7,921 bases of DNA from an uncultured Chloroflexota bacterium (GCA_937958365.1 CALFEW010001084.1:1-7921), one strand, 5' to 3'; counted from the first letter of the stretch, positions 1 through 6,382 are shown. Program-made: numbers and translations. The notes: generated from the letters alone by a model not told the origin.

Positions 1-11
1 GTCGGATTTCC

Positions 12-923
12 TTGAACAGCATTGCCACCATCCTCTGGCAGAACATTCTGCCCATCTTCATCATTGCCGGTTTTGGTTATGCTTTACAGCGCTGGCAAGT
101 TGTTGATAAACACACCCTTTCCAAGACGACGCTTTATATTCTGAGTCCCTGCCTCGTTTTTTCGTCCCTGGTTAATTCCCGCCTGCCGGGTGAAGAGCTG
201 TTTGGTCTGGCCGCTTTTACCGTGGTGACGATGACCGTCATGGCGATTTTGGGCGTGTGGGTGGGATGGGCGCTGCGTCTGCCCCGCCGTTCCCTGGTGA
301 CGCTGCTCGTGGCGACGATCTTTGGCAATACCGGTAATTATGGCCTTACGCTGGTACAGTTGCGTTATGGCGAGGCGGGTTTGGCGCGGGCCATTGTCTA
401 TTACACGACCAGCACCATTTTGCTTTATTCTGTGGGCATTTTGCTGGCGTCCATGGGCACTCTCCACTGGCGGCAGGCGTTGGGGCGGATGTTCCGTTTG
501 CCACCGGTCTACGCTGCATTGGGCGCAATTCTGGTGTACATGTTTAACCTGCCTGTGCCTGAACCGCTGATGAAGGCAACTGAAGTTGCCGGGCAGGGGT
601 CCATTCCGGTGATGCTGCTGGTGTTGGGGATGCAAATGGGTGGGCTGCGGGGCAATATTGCCTGGCGGCTGACTGCGCCGGCCGTGGTGTTGAGCTTGCT
701 GGTTGCGCCGGTGGTGGCGGTATTGGTGGCCGGTTTGCTGGGTCTGACAGGGCTGGGGCGGGCGACTTCGATTGTGGAAGCGGCGATGCCCACGGCCGTG
801 ATCACCATCATCCTGGCGACGGAATTTGACTTGCAGCCCTCTGCGGTTACGAGTATCGTTATTCTGACGACGTTATTAAGCCCGTTTACCCTGGCGGTGA
901 TCATCGCGCTGTTGGGGTTATAA
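12..923 (+). CDS. AEC-family (auxin efflux carrier type) membrane permease
   Basis: This looks like a secondary transporter of the AEC family in the cytoplasmic membrane; such proteins export or take up small organic acids and similar solutes, and the substrate cannot be told here. The 303 residues are almost wholly hydrophobic and fit about ten helices (roughly 8-26, 38-55, 66-88, 96-116, 126-147, 164-180, 196-212, 222-246, 253-270, 278-301). Family hallmarks are the opening NILPIFIIAGFGYAL, GNTGNYGLTL at 105-114 before a helix break, and EAAMPTAV at 256-263. The length matches the usual 300-315 residues. The start given is a TTG only 11 bases from the left edge, with no visible ribosome binding site, and the frame stays open to the edge, so the true start may lie outside the window. 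The next gene begins 7 bases after the stop. Confidence 0.85.
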   Translation: MNSIATILWQNILPIFIIAGFGYALQRWQVVDKHTLSKTTLYILSPCLVFSSLVNSRLPGEELFGLAAFTVVTMTVMAILGVWVGWALRLPRRSLVTLLVATIFGNTGNYGLTLVQLRYGEAGLARAIVYYTTSTILLYSVGILLASMGTLHWRQALGRMFRLPPVYAALGAILVYMFNLPVPEPLMKATEVAGQGSIPVMLLVLGMQMGGLRGNIAWRLTAPAVVLSLLVAPVVAVLVAGLLGLTGLGRATSIVEAAMPTAVITIILATEFDLQPSAVTSIVILTTLLSPFTLAVIIALLGL

Positions 924-930
924 TGGCGAG

Positions 931-2139
931 GTGTTGAAACAAGTGATGCGCGGATGGTTTTGGTGGATTGGCATGGTTGGACTGCTGCTGTTGGCACGGC
1001 CGTTACAGGCGCAGCCGGAAAGCGGCTGGCTGTCGTCGGCCGATTATGCCTTTGGGCAGGTCATGACCTTTCATCTGAGTGGCCAGAGCGACGCTGAGTT
1101 AACCGGCGCTACGCTGCTGTTTCAGGCTCCGGAGTTTGATAATACATTTGTGGCGACTGTGCCGTTGACCAATGCCTCATCGGCCGACGGCCGTCATCTC
1201 ATCCTCAACCATCCGGTGGATTTGAGCCAGGTGCGGCTGGCCCCGTTTACCACGGTGACGTATTGGTGGGTGCTGGAAACGGCCGTTGGGCAAACCATCA
1301 CCCTGCCCGAACAGCAAATCCTTTACCAGGACGACCAGTTTGTCTGGCAGGCGCTGGCCCAGGACAATGTGCAGGTCCATTGGACCGGCGACGACCTGGC
1401 GTTGGGCCAGTTGGCCCTGGACGTGGTGGCTGAGGCGCTGCCGCGCTGGCAGGCCATGACGCCGCTGCCGGAGAATCTGGCGTTCGACCTTTATTTGTAC
1501 CCATCGTCGGCCGATTTGCGGGCGGCGCTGCGCCTGACCGGGCGCGATTGGGTGGGCGCTCATGCCCATCCAGAGTTGGGCGTGCTGCTGGTAACGGCCG
1601 TCAACAGCCGCACCGCCGCCACCGATTTGCGCCAAAGCATCCCACACGAGATGACCCATTACCTGCTTTACCAGACGTTGGGGCCGGTGGCTTATGAAGA
1701 ATTGCCGGTGTGGCTCAGCGAGGGTCTGGCGACGACAATGGAAGCGACGACGAACCCTAATTACGCGCTGGTGTTGGAAACGGCCGTTGCCAATCAACAC
1801 ACTCTCCCGTTTGCCGATTTGTGCGACCGATTCCCCGCCGCCGAAGACGAGGCGGTATTGGCCTACGCCCAAAGCGAATCGCTGACCCGCTTTATCCAGG
1901 AGCGTTACGGCAATCAGGCTTTGCAAATGATGCTGACAGCTTTTGCCGATGGCCTGGCCTGCGACGCCGGCGTGCAGCGCGGCACGGGATTGTCTCTGGC
2001 CGAATTGGAAAAAGCGTGGCTGGCGGCGCAGCAGCCGCAAACGCCTCTGGCGCACTTTTTTAGGCAAAATAGTGTCTGGCTCTTGCTTTTGATGGGGGGC
2101 TTTTTGATGACCGGATTAATTATCTGGCAGGTCAGGTGA
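931..2139 (+). CDS. Membrane-anchored gluzincin metallopeptidase (peptidase MA-like)
   Basis: This is a predicted zinc protease acting outside the membrane. HEMTH at residues 239-243 is the HExxH zinc and catalytic motif, and WLSEGLA at 261-267 supplies the third ligand, Glu264, about 20 residues later. This is the pattern of the peptidase-MA/gluzincin group. A signal peptide or anchor occupies residues 6-27, ending in LQA-QP. Residues ~30-130 look like a beta-rich domain, and a helix at ~380-400 next to the C-terminus should tether the protein to the membrane. The start is uncertain: GTG at 931 is given, but ATG at 946 (residue 6) gives a neater signal peptide, and neither has a well-spaced ribosome binding site. 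The TPR gene downstream begins 4 bases after the stop and uses this gene's end as its ribosome binding site, so the two are probably made together. The substrate is unknown. Confidence 0.82.
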   Translation: MLKQVMRGWFWWIGMVGLLLLARPLQAQPESGWLSSADYAFGQVMTFHLSGQSDAELTGATLLFQAPEFDNTFVATVPLTNASSADGRHLILNHPVDLSQVRLAPFTTVTYWWVLETAVGQTITLPEQQILYQDDQFVWQALAQDNVQVHWTGDDLALGQLALDVVAEALPRWQAMTPLPENLAFDLYLYPSSADLRAALRLTGRDWVGAHAHPELGVLLVTAVNSRTAATDLRQSIPHEMTHYLLYQTLGPVAYEELPVWLSEGLATTMEATTNPNYALVLETAVANQHTLPFADLCDRFPAAEDEAVLAYAQSESLTRFIQERYGNQALQMMLTAFADGLACDAGVQRGTGLSLAELEKAWLAAQQPQTPLAHFFRQNSVWLLLLMGGFLMTGLIIWQVR

Positions 2140-2140
2140 G
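2134..2140 (+). promoter_or_regulatory. Ribosome binding site overlapping the peptidase stop codon
   Basis: AGGTGAG lies 3 bases before the ATG at 2144 and contains the TGA stop (2137-2139) of the peptidase gene. A ribosome ending the first gene is placed to start the second, which suggests translational coupling. Confidence 0.7.
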
Positions 2141-2143
2141 ATC

Positions 2144-2686
2144 ATGAGTAAAGCAAAATTTTCCAGCGCCGGCGCTGATGAACAGGTAAAAAATGTGGAT
2201 GAGCAGGTGAAAAAACTGCTGATGCGCGGCGCTGAGTTATTACATCGAGGCGATGGCGAACAGGCGGCCCGCGTTTTGGAGAAAGCGTATGCGTTGGATG
2301 AAGCCCATCCAGACGTGGCGCTGAATTTGGGCGGCGCATACATTTTGACCAACCGCTTTGGACAGGCAGTGGCGATTTTGGAGCCGCTCAGCCAGATGGA
2401 GCCATACAACGCCATGGTCTGGACCAATCTGGGCGCGGCTTATCTGGGTAATCCAGTTTTGGCCCGCGATGAGGAGTATGAAAGGGCGATTGCCGCCTTT
2501 GAACGGGCGCTGGAGATTAACCCCATCGCGCCCAACGTGGCCTATAACCTGGGCCTGATCTTCCGCGACCGCCAGAACCATGAGCGGGCGCGGTATTGGT
2601 TTGGCGAGGCTATCAAGGCCAATCCCCACGACCAGGACGCCCGCAATTTGCTGGCCCGGTTGGCGGCGATGAATGAAGAGGCATAA
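2144..2686 (+). CDS. Tetratricopeptide repeat (TPR) protein
   Basis: A 180-residue soluble protein made mostly of TPR helix pairs, which act as binding scaffolds for partner proteins. Repeats fall at about residues 24-56, 57-89, 90-128 (stretched by an insert, LGNPVLARDEEYE) and 130-162. Typical TPR residues are seen in NLGGAYILTNRFGQAVAILE and AYNLGLIFRDRQNHERARYW, and LEINP and IKANP end the repeats. There is no signal peptide, so it should be cytoplasmic, on the opposite side of the membrane from the peptidase domain of the upstream gene. The N-terminus holds a charged 7-residue duplication, DEQVKNV/DEQVKKL (12-25). Tight coupling to the peptidase gene suggests a shared job, such as controlling or recruiting it, but this is inference. 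ATG at 2144 is well supported by its ribosome binding site. Confidence 0.85.
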   Translation: MSKAKFSSAGADEQVKNVDEQVKKLLMRGAELLHRGDGEQAARVLEKAYALDEAHPDVALNLGGAYILTNRFGQAVAILEPLSQMEPYNAMVWTNLGAAYLGNPVLARDEEYERAIAAFERALEINPIAPNVAYNLGLIFRDRQNHERARYWFGEAIKANPHDQDARNLLARLAAMNEEA

Positions 2687-2692
2687 GAAATC

Positions 2693-2725
2693 CTGGGAGC
2701 GACGGCGTCTCGCCTGCGCTCCCAG
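2693..2725. repeat. Strong intergenic hairpin ahead of dtd
   Basis: CTGGGAGCG (2693-2701) pairs exactly with CGCTCCCAG (2717-2725). Inside, GGCG (2704-2707) pairs with CGCC (2711-2714) across a 3-base loop, with a 2x2 mismatch between the two stems. No run of T follows on either strand, so a standard intrinsic terminator is unlikely. It ends right at the ribosome binding site of dtd and could be a REP-like repeat, an RNA-processing site or a translation-control hairpin. Confidence 0.7.
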
Positions 2726-2733
2726 AGGAAGGG
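2726..2733 (+). promoter_or_regulatory. Ribosome binding site of dtd
   Basis: AGGAAGGG, 7 bases before the ATG at 2741, fixes the dtd start. It follows directly after the hairpin at 2693-2725, so folding of that hairpin leaves the site exposed at its base. Confidence 0.65.
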
Positions 2734-2740
2734 TGGGCTG

Positions 2741-3187
2741 ATGCGCGCATTGTTACAACGGGTGAGCCGGGCGCAAGTCGTGGTGGATGGCGCTGTGGTC
2801 GGGGCGATTGGACGCGGATTTGTGGTTCTGCTGGGCGTGACTCACAGCGATACGACGGCCGTTGCCGATTGGCTGGCGAACAAGATCGCCGGTATCCGCC
2901 TGTTTGAAGACGCCGAGGGCAAAATGAATGCCTCGCTGGCGGATGTGGATGGGGCGCTGTTGGTCGTGTCGCAGTTTACATTGTATGGCGATGCGCGGAA
3001 GGGGCGACGGCCGTCTTTTACCGACGCCGCCCGCCCGGAACACGCCGAACCCCTGGTGAATTATTTTGTGGAACAACTTCGGCGGCACGGACTAACCGTC
3101 GCCACCGGCGTATTTGGGGCCGCCATGAACGTGGATATTCATAACGATGGCCCTGTGACTTTGATGATAGAACGCGAGAGCGAGTAA
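2741..3187 (+). CDS. dtd: D-aminoacyl-tRNA deacylase
   Basis: DTD is a cytoplasmic homodimer that proofreads translation. It hydrolyses the ester bond of D-aminoacyl-tRNAs (and glycine wrongly loaded on tRNA-Ala), freeing the tRNA. The 148-residue length is typical. The family start MRALLQRVSRAQVVVDG is present. SQFTLYGD (77-84) and NDGPVT (135-140) are the two signature motifs; the latter holds the Gly-cisPro pair that excludes L-amino acids. The stretch ARKGRRPSF (85-93) is also standard. No key residue seems missing. It sits 54 bases after the TPR gene, separated by a hairpin, and no functional link to its neighbours is apparent; in many bacteria it lies near relA instead. Confidence 0.97.
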   Translation: MRALLQRVSRAQVVVDGAVVGAIGRGFVVLLGVTHSDTTAVADWLANKIAGIRLFEDAEGKMNASLADVDGALLVVSQFTLYGDARKGRRPSFTDAARPEHAEPLVNYFVEQLRRHGLTVATGVFGAAMNVDIHNDGPVTLMIERESE

Positions 3188-3192
3188 GAAGC

Positions 3193-3257
3193 GTTCAGTT
3201 GGCTGGATACTGAACACTGACCACCGGCCACTGGCTTCTGAACACTATACACTGGCT
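3193..3257. repeat. Degenerate heptamer array A (ACTGAAC type) after dtd
   Basis: Seven consecutive 7-base units run from 3209: ACTGAAC, ACTGACC, ACCGGCC, ACTGGCT, TCTGAAC, ACTATAC, ACTGGCT. To the left, GTTCAGT (3193-3199) is the exact reverse complement of the first unit and can pair with it (3209-3215) over a 9-base loop. AGAAGC at 3187-3192 can also pair with GCTTCT at 3234-3239. The element begins directly after the dtd stop (3185-3187) and fills most of the 95-base space before the lipoprotein gene. Confidence 0.7.
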
Positions 3258-3282
3258 ACAAAAAGAGAGTTGAGACTAGGAA

Positions 3283-4620
3283 ATGAAATACCTTACACTT
3301 TTGATAAGTTTATTCACTTTATTGCTTCTATTGGTAAGCTGCGGGCAAACGGCCGTATCTCCTACCCCAGAAACAGCGGTTGTGAGTCAGGCGGAAACGG
3401 CCGTGCCTCAGCCCACCGCTACGGAAGATCCGGCCACAGCAACGCCACTGCCGGCGCCGGTAATGGCAACGGCCGTGCCCACAGATACCCCATCTGGACC
3501 CACGCCTACGCCGACCAGCGTCTGGATCAATCCTACCCCCACGGTGGATCCTTCCATCCCTGTTGCGCCGCCGCCGCCCGAAGGCAGCGTGGTGCAGCCG
3601 CCCTATGCCGCCAGCGATTGCAGCGACAAATACCCCTGTAACGAAGACGTGGCTGCCTGGGAAGCGCGTATCCAGGTTCCTCCCGGCTTCAAAGTCACCT
3701 ACTTTGCCCGCGTAGACGGCCAGCCAACCACCATGGCCTTCGGCCCCGATGAGTTGCTGTACGTGGCCGTTCAGGCCGGGACGATCTATCGCCTGAATAA
3801 AGACGGCGTCCCCGGCGCTTACGTAGGTGGTTACACCACCCCTACGGGCATCGCCTTCCATCCCATCACCGGCGAATTGTACGTCGCCAGCCGGGCCGTC
3901 GAAGAGAACATCAACGGCGAGTCGGTTATTTCCATCGTCAACAAAGGACGGATTATTGAAGGGCTGCCCTGCTGTTACACCTTTTACCACGCGGCCAACG
4001 GCATCGCCTTTGGCCCGGACGGGTATGGCTACGTGGGCGTCGGCGGCCGCGCCGATCATGGTGAAATCTTGGGAACCAACGAACAGGACGAACTGCATCC
4101 TTACGAAGCCGCCATTTTGCGCTTCAATGACGATGGCAGCGAAATCGAGGTGTATGCGCGGGGCATCCGCAACCCGTACGACATCGCCTGGGATGGCAAC
4201 GGCGATCTATGGGCCACCGACAACGCGCCCGATTTTGGCCCGCCCGAAGAGCTGCATCGCCTTGTGCCGGGCGCAGAGCATGGCTATCCCTGGTATGACT
4301 GTGAAGTCTGTTTTCAGCCGCCACCGGGCGTAGAAGTACTGCCGCCCGACTATACCTTTGTGGCTCATGCGTCGCCGACAGGCATTACGGCCTATACGTC
4401 GGGCGTTTTTCCCGGCTATTACAACACTATGTTTGTCACCTTGTGGAGCGCTTTCCCTGGCGCGCAAAGCGTGGTAGCCGTGACTCCCAACGGCGATCAG
4501 TATGATTTTTCCCTGGGTTACGCCGCGCCGGTTGACATCATTGTTGGCCCGGATGGCAACCTGTACGTCGCCGATTGGGCGACGGGAATTATTTTCCAGA
4601 TCAGCTACATTGGGGAATAG
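3283..4620 (+). CDS. Lipoprotein with PQQ sugar dehydrogenase-like beta-propeller
   Basis: A secreted, lipid-anchored protein of 445 residues. The N-terminal signal ends in the lipobox LVSC with Cys20 as lipidation site. A Thr/Pro-rich stalk (21-105) follows, then a beta-propeller of the glucose/sorbosone dehydrogenase type (about 130-445). Propeller signs are repeated blade strands such as MAFGPDELLYVAV, GIAFGPDGYGYVGVG, DIAWDGNGDLWATDN and IIVGPDGNLYVADW. RGIRNPYDIAW and ELHRLVPGAEHGYPW are typical of the family. Known members oxidise sugars with PQQ, but many relatives are uncharacterised, and the cofactor site cannot be confirmed here. Six further cysteines form close pairs (113/119, 230/231, 340/343), suggesting disulfides, one of them vicinal. 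The stalk contains TAV four times, three encoded by ACGGCCGT. The ribosome binding site is weak (AGG only 2 bases from ATG). Confidence 0.82.
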   Translation: MKYLTLLISLFTLLLLLVSCGQTAVSPTPETAVVSQAETAVPQPTATEDPATATPLPAPVMATAVPTDTPSGPTPTPTSVWINPTPTVDPSIPVAPPPPEGSVVQPPYAASDCSDKYPCNEDVAAWEARIQVPPGFKVTYFARVDGQPTTMAFGPDELLYVAVQAGTIYRLNKDGVPGAYVGGYTTPTGIAFHPITGELYVASRAVEENINGESVISIVNKGRIIEGLPCCYTFYHAANGIAFGPDGYGYVGVGGRADHGEILGTNEQDELHPYEAAILRFNDDGSEIEVYARGIRNPYDIAWDGNGDLWATDNAPDFGPPEELHRLVPGAEHGYPWYDCEVCFQPPPGVEVLPPDYTFVAHASPTGITAYTSGVFPGYYNTMFVTLWSAFPGAQSVVAVTPNGDQYDFSLGYAAPVDIIVGPDGNLYVADWATGIIFQISYIGE

Positions 4621-4645
4621 TCGAGTAGTTTTACTGCACGACCCC

Positions 4646-4661
4646 AGACTAAAAGACTAAA
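4646..4661. repeat. Tandem octamer AGACTAAA x2 touching the yggS start codon
   Basis: Two exact copies of AGACTAAA (4646-4653, 4654-4661) end directly at the ATG of 4662 and occupy the place where a ribosome binding site would be. Upstream, AGTAGTTTTACT (4624-4635) may be a decayed inverted arm. Possibly a short relative of the heptamer arrays elsewhere in the window. Confidence 0.55.
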
Positions 4662-5396
4662 ATGAACGAACTTGCAGAGCGATACACGGCCGTTCGCCAC
4701 CGCATCACCGCCGCCGCCCAACGGGTAGGCCGGTCGCCGGAGGAAATCACCCTGGTGGCCGTGAGCAAAACCTGGCCGGCGGAGACGGTTCTGGCGGCTT
4801 ATGAAGTGGGTATGCGCCACTTTGGCGAAAACCGGCCGGAAGAACTGGCGGAAAAACGCACGGCCGTTGAAGCTGTCCTGGGTCCAGACAATGGCATTGT
4901 CTGGCATCAGATTGGCACGCTGCAAAGCCGCAAAACCGGGCTGACGGCCGTTCACGCTGACGTATTCCACGCCCTGGACCGCTTGAAGATTGCCAATCGG
5001 CTGGCGCGAGAGGTGACGGAGAACGGCCGTGTTCTGCCCACCTTCCTGGAAGTCAACGTGTCCGGCGAAAGCAGCAAATCCGGTTTCGACGTGAGCAATT
5101 GGCAAGAAGATGCAACACAGCAGGTCAGGATACGTACTATCGTGCAGGCGTTGGTCAATTTGCCCGCTTTACCGATTCACGGTTTGATGACAATGGCCCC
5201 CTGGCAGGTCTCGGAAGCTGAGATTCGCGCCGTGTTTCGGCAAACAAAGCGGCTGGCGGAATGGTTGAACGGGGTGGAAACGGCCGTTCACCTGACGCAG
5301 CTATCCATGGGCATGACCGACGATTTTGAGATTGCTATCGAAGAAGGGGCGACCCACGTCCGTGTGGGCCGCGCCCTATTTGGTTCACGGACCTGA
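4662..5396 (+). CDS. yggS: YggS/YlmE-family PLP homeostasis protein
   Basis: YggS (PLPBP/YlmE) is a cytoplasmic single-domain alpha/beta-barrel protein that binds pyridoxal 5'-phosphate and buffers vitamin B6 and amino-acid pools; no catalytic activity is established. The 244 residues match the family length. Lys36 in VAVSKTWP is the PLP-binding lysine. Other family motifs are HFGENRPEEL (53-62), WHQIGTLQSRK (81-91), LEVNVSGESSKSGF (129-142), HGLMTM (173-178) and LSMGMTDDFEIAIEEG (214-229) followed by HVRVGRALFG. The start has no ribosome binding site because a duplicated octamer stands there. The gene carries five ACGGCCGT copies, among the most in the window. The yggT gene follows after 21 bases, a pairing conserved in many bacteria (ylmE with ylmG in Gram-positives, where the region lies by division genes). 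Confidence 0.96.
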   Translation: MNELAERYTAVRHRITAAAQRVGRSPEEITLVAVSKTWPAETVLAAYEVGMRHFGENRPEELAEKRTAVEAVLGPDNGIVWHQIGTLQSRKTGLTAVHADVFHALDRLKIANRLAREVTENGRVLPTFLEVNVSGESSKSGFDVSNWQEDATQQVRIRTIVQALVNLPALPIHGLMTMAPWQVSEAEIRAVFRQTKRLAEWLNGVETAVHLTQLSMGMTDDFEIAIEEGATHVRVGRALFGSRT

Positions 5397-5405
5397 TTCA
5401 TTCAC

Positions 5406-5411
5406 AAAGGA
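5406..5411 (+). promoter_or_regulatory. Ribosome binding site of yggT
   Basis: AAAGGA, 6 bases before the ATG at 5418, in the 21-base gap between yggS and yggT. It supports the chosen start and co-transcription with yggS. Confidence 0.6.
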
Positions 5412-5417
5412 AAACAG

Positions 5418-5681
5418 ATGATTCTTTTATTACAACTCGTCAACCTGGTTTATTACGCCCTGGTTATCCTGATTTTCGCTCGTTTTGTCTTTTCTTGGGT
5501 GCGGGTTGACCCGTATCATCCCACCTGGGGGCCGCTGCTGCGTTTTGTCTACCAGGCTACGGAACCGCTGCTGGCGCCCATCCGCCGACTGCTGCCTCCC
5601 CAGGGCGGCCTCGATTTCAGCCCGATGATTCTGCTGTTTGGCATCTACTTGTTGCGCATCGTCATTTTTAGCCTGCTTTAG
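5418..5681 (+). CDS. yggT: YggT/YlmG-family small membrane protein
   Basis: An 87-residue integral membrane protein with two helices (about 4-27 and 67-86). The loop between them carries the family pattern: PYHPTWGPLLRF, then TEPLLAPIRRLLPPQGGLDFSP (47-68), where the conserved Pro-Ile-Arg, Leu-Pro-Pro and Gly-Leu-Asp-Phe-Ser-Pro segments sit. It is the single-repeat form (YlmG type), not the doubled form of about 190 residues found in E. coli. YlmG-type proteins have been linked to cell division and to membrane or nucleoid organisation, but their molecular role is unclear. Its place after yggS is the classic arrangement. The gene is A/T-richer in its first codons than its neighbours, common for helix-coding starts. 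It is the last gene of the rightward set. Confidence 0.92.
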   Translation: MILLLQLVNLVYYALVILIFARFVFSWVRVDPYHPTWGPLLRFVYQATEPLLAPIRRLLPPQGGLDFSPMILLFGIYLLRIVIFSLL

Positions 5682-5682
5682 T

Positions 5683-5810
5683 ACCCGTAATCCGAAGTCC
5701 GTATTCCGTATTCCGTGTACCGTATACCGTATTCCGTTGGCGTTTACCAGAGGTAGCGCTCTACGGAATACCGAATACGGAATACGGAATACGGAATACG
5801 GTATACGGGT
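5683..5810. repeat. Large inverted heptamer repeat B (TTCCGTA) between convergent genes
   Basis: The left arm (5683-5737) is eight successive 7-base units close to TTCCGTA; the right arm (5763-5810) is seven units of the reverse complement, TACGGAA. Read as reverse complement the right arm matches the left nearly throughout, differing by one unit and a few bases. A 25-base centre contains AGCGCT and GTAG/CTAC. The transcript could fold into a stem of about 48 pairs. It starts 2 bases after the yggT stop and ends 34 bases before the 3' end of the leftward membrane-protein gene, so it may stop transcription from both sides, although no T-run is present. Confidence 0.88.
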
Positions 5811-5844
5811 CTAGCAGCCTTGCATCCCGTTTTGCTCTTCCGCG

Positions 5845-6282
5845 CTACCGACCAAAAAAGACGACCAACAAAATCACCGTAAAGAAAGAAAGAGAAATCG
5901 TGAACAACACGTACCAGCGGCGATAAAGGTCTGGGGTTGTAGGGTAGGTGAGCGAACGCACGTAGCGGTGGATAAAGCCGATGGTGGCGGCAAACTGGGC
6001 AAATATCAGGATCATTTTGATGGCTACCCAGGTCGTCCAGCCGGTGTAAAACTGGGCCAGCAGAACGCCGGAGAGGATAACGGCCGTAAACACCACATCC
6101 ACGAGCTTCACTTCTTTGGAGATGTACCCACGCAGCAGCTTGTCATCGCCCTCCCTGAAAGCCGCAGCGTCTGTCAGCCGGCTTTCCAGGGTGCGAACGA
6201 CGAGCAAAGAAGCCACCACCGCGCCCATCCACAACGCGAAACTGGTGATGTGAACGAATAGCAGAGCTTTGTAGACTATCAT
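5845..6282 (-). CDS. Four-helix membrane protein, HemJ/CopD/DUF2269-like
   Basis: A 145-residue integral membrane protein with four predicted helices (about 4-29, 60-79, 84-107, 122-143). It was not matched to one family with certainty. Helix 1 has KALLFVH...W.G......R (Lys5, His11, Trp18, Gly20, Arg30), and helix 3 has GWTTWVAIKMIL ending in HRY (Lys89, His105). This arrangement of His, Trp, Arg and Lys and the length recall HemJ, the haem-binding protoporphyrinogen oxidase, and the related CopD and DUF2269 membrane proteins. Function as HemJ is not shown: its signature ALHIIFVVTWFAGLFYLPR is only loosely matched, and no haem-synthesis gene is nearby. The ATG at 6282 has no clear ribosome binding site. 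It lies 129 bases downstream of the acyl-CoA dehydrogenase gene on the same strand, with a repeat between them. Confidence 0.75.
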   Translation of the reverse strand: MIVYKALLFVHITSFALWMGAVVASLLVVRTLESRLTDAAAFREGDDKLLRGYISKEVKLVDVVFTAVILSGVLLAQFYTGWTTWVAIKMILIFAQFAATIGFIHRYVRSLTYPTTPDLYRRWYVLFTISLSFFTVILLVVFFGR

Positions 6283-6309
6283 GGCTGTTGTTACCGAATT
6301 GGGGAGTGA

Positions 6310-6382
6310 TGATTAAAGATTGGATCAGACTTTATGCACCCCCTGACCCAATCTTCAATCTTTAGTTTTTAATCTTTCAGAC
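6310..6382. repeat. Inverted heptamer repeat C (TCAATCT type) after acyl-CoA dehydrogenase
   Basis: From 6348 five 7-base units follow each other: CCAATCT, TCAATCT, TTAGTTT, TTAATCT, TTCAGAC. The left part 6311-6328 is the reverse complement of 6343-6360 with 2 mismatches in 18 and a 14-base loop. On the minus strand the array starts at the stop codon of the duplicated gene tail (6382-6384). It fills the space between two leftward genes and might weaken read-through, but on the minus strand no T-run follows the stem. Confidence 0.75.

Noticed and set aside
84..635. A 183-codon open frame on the minus strand
   Set aside because: It is antisense to the permease, rich in His, Gln and Arg, with no recognisable domain.
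1177..2067. A 296-codon open frame on the minus strand
   Set aside because: It lies wholly inside the peptidase gene, is rich in Arg, Gln and His as antisense frames of G+C-rich genes are, and shows no domain.
3244..3257. Promoter -10 box (TATAC) before the lipoprotein gene
   Set aside because: The TATAC is one variant unit of the heptamer array and no suitable -35 sequence stands at the right distance.
3328..4098. A 256-codon open frame on the minus strand
   Set aside because: It is antisense to the lipoprotein, Gly/Arg-rich in a low-complexity way, and the opposite strand has clear lipobox and propeller motifs.
4613..4642. Terminator after the lipoprotein gene
   Set aside because: Only short pairings (GTCG/CGAC and AGTA/TACT) are possible, too weak to call.
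5683..5810. A CRISPR array
   Set aside because: The period is 7 bases with no spacers, and the arms are inverted to each other, unlike direct repeats of 24-40 bases with unique spacers.
6311..6360. Intrinsic terminator of the acyl-CoA dehydrogenase gene
   Set aside because: On the minus strand the stem is followed by a mixed sequence with no T-run; the T-rich side is on the other strand, where no gene ends.
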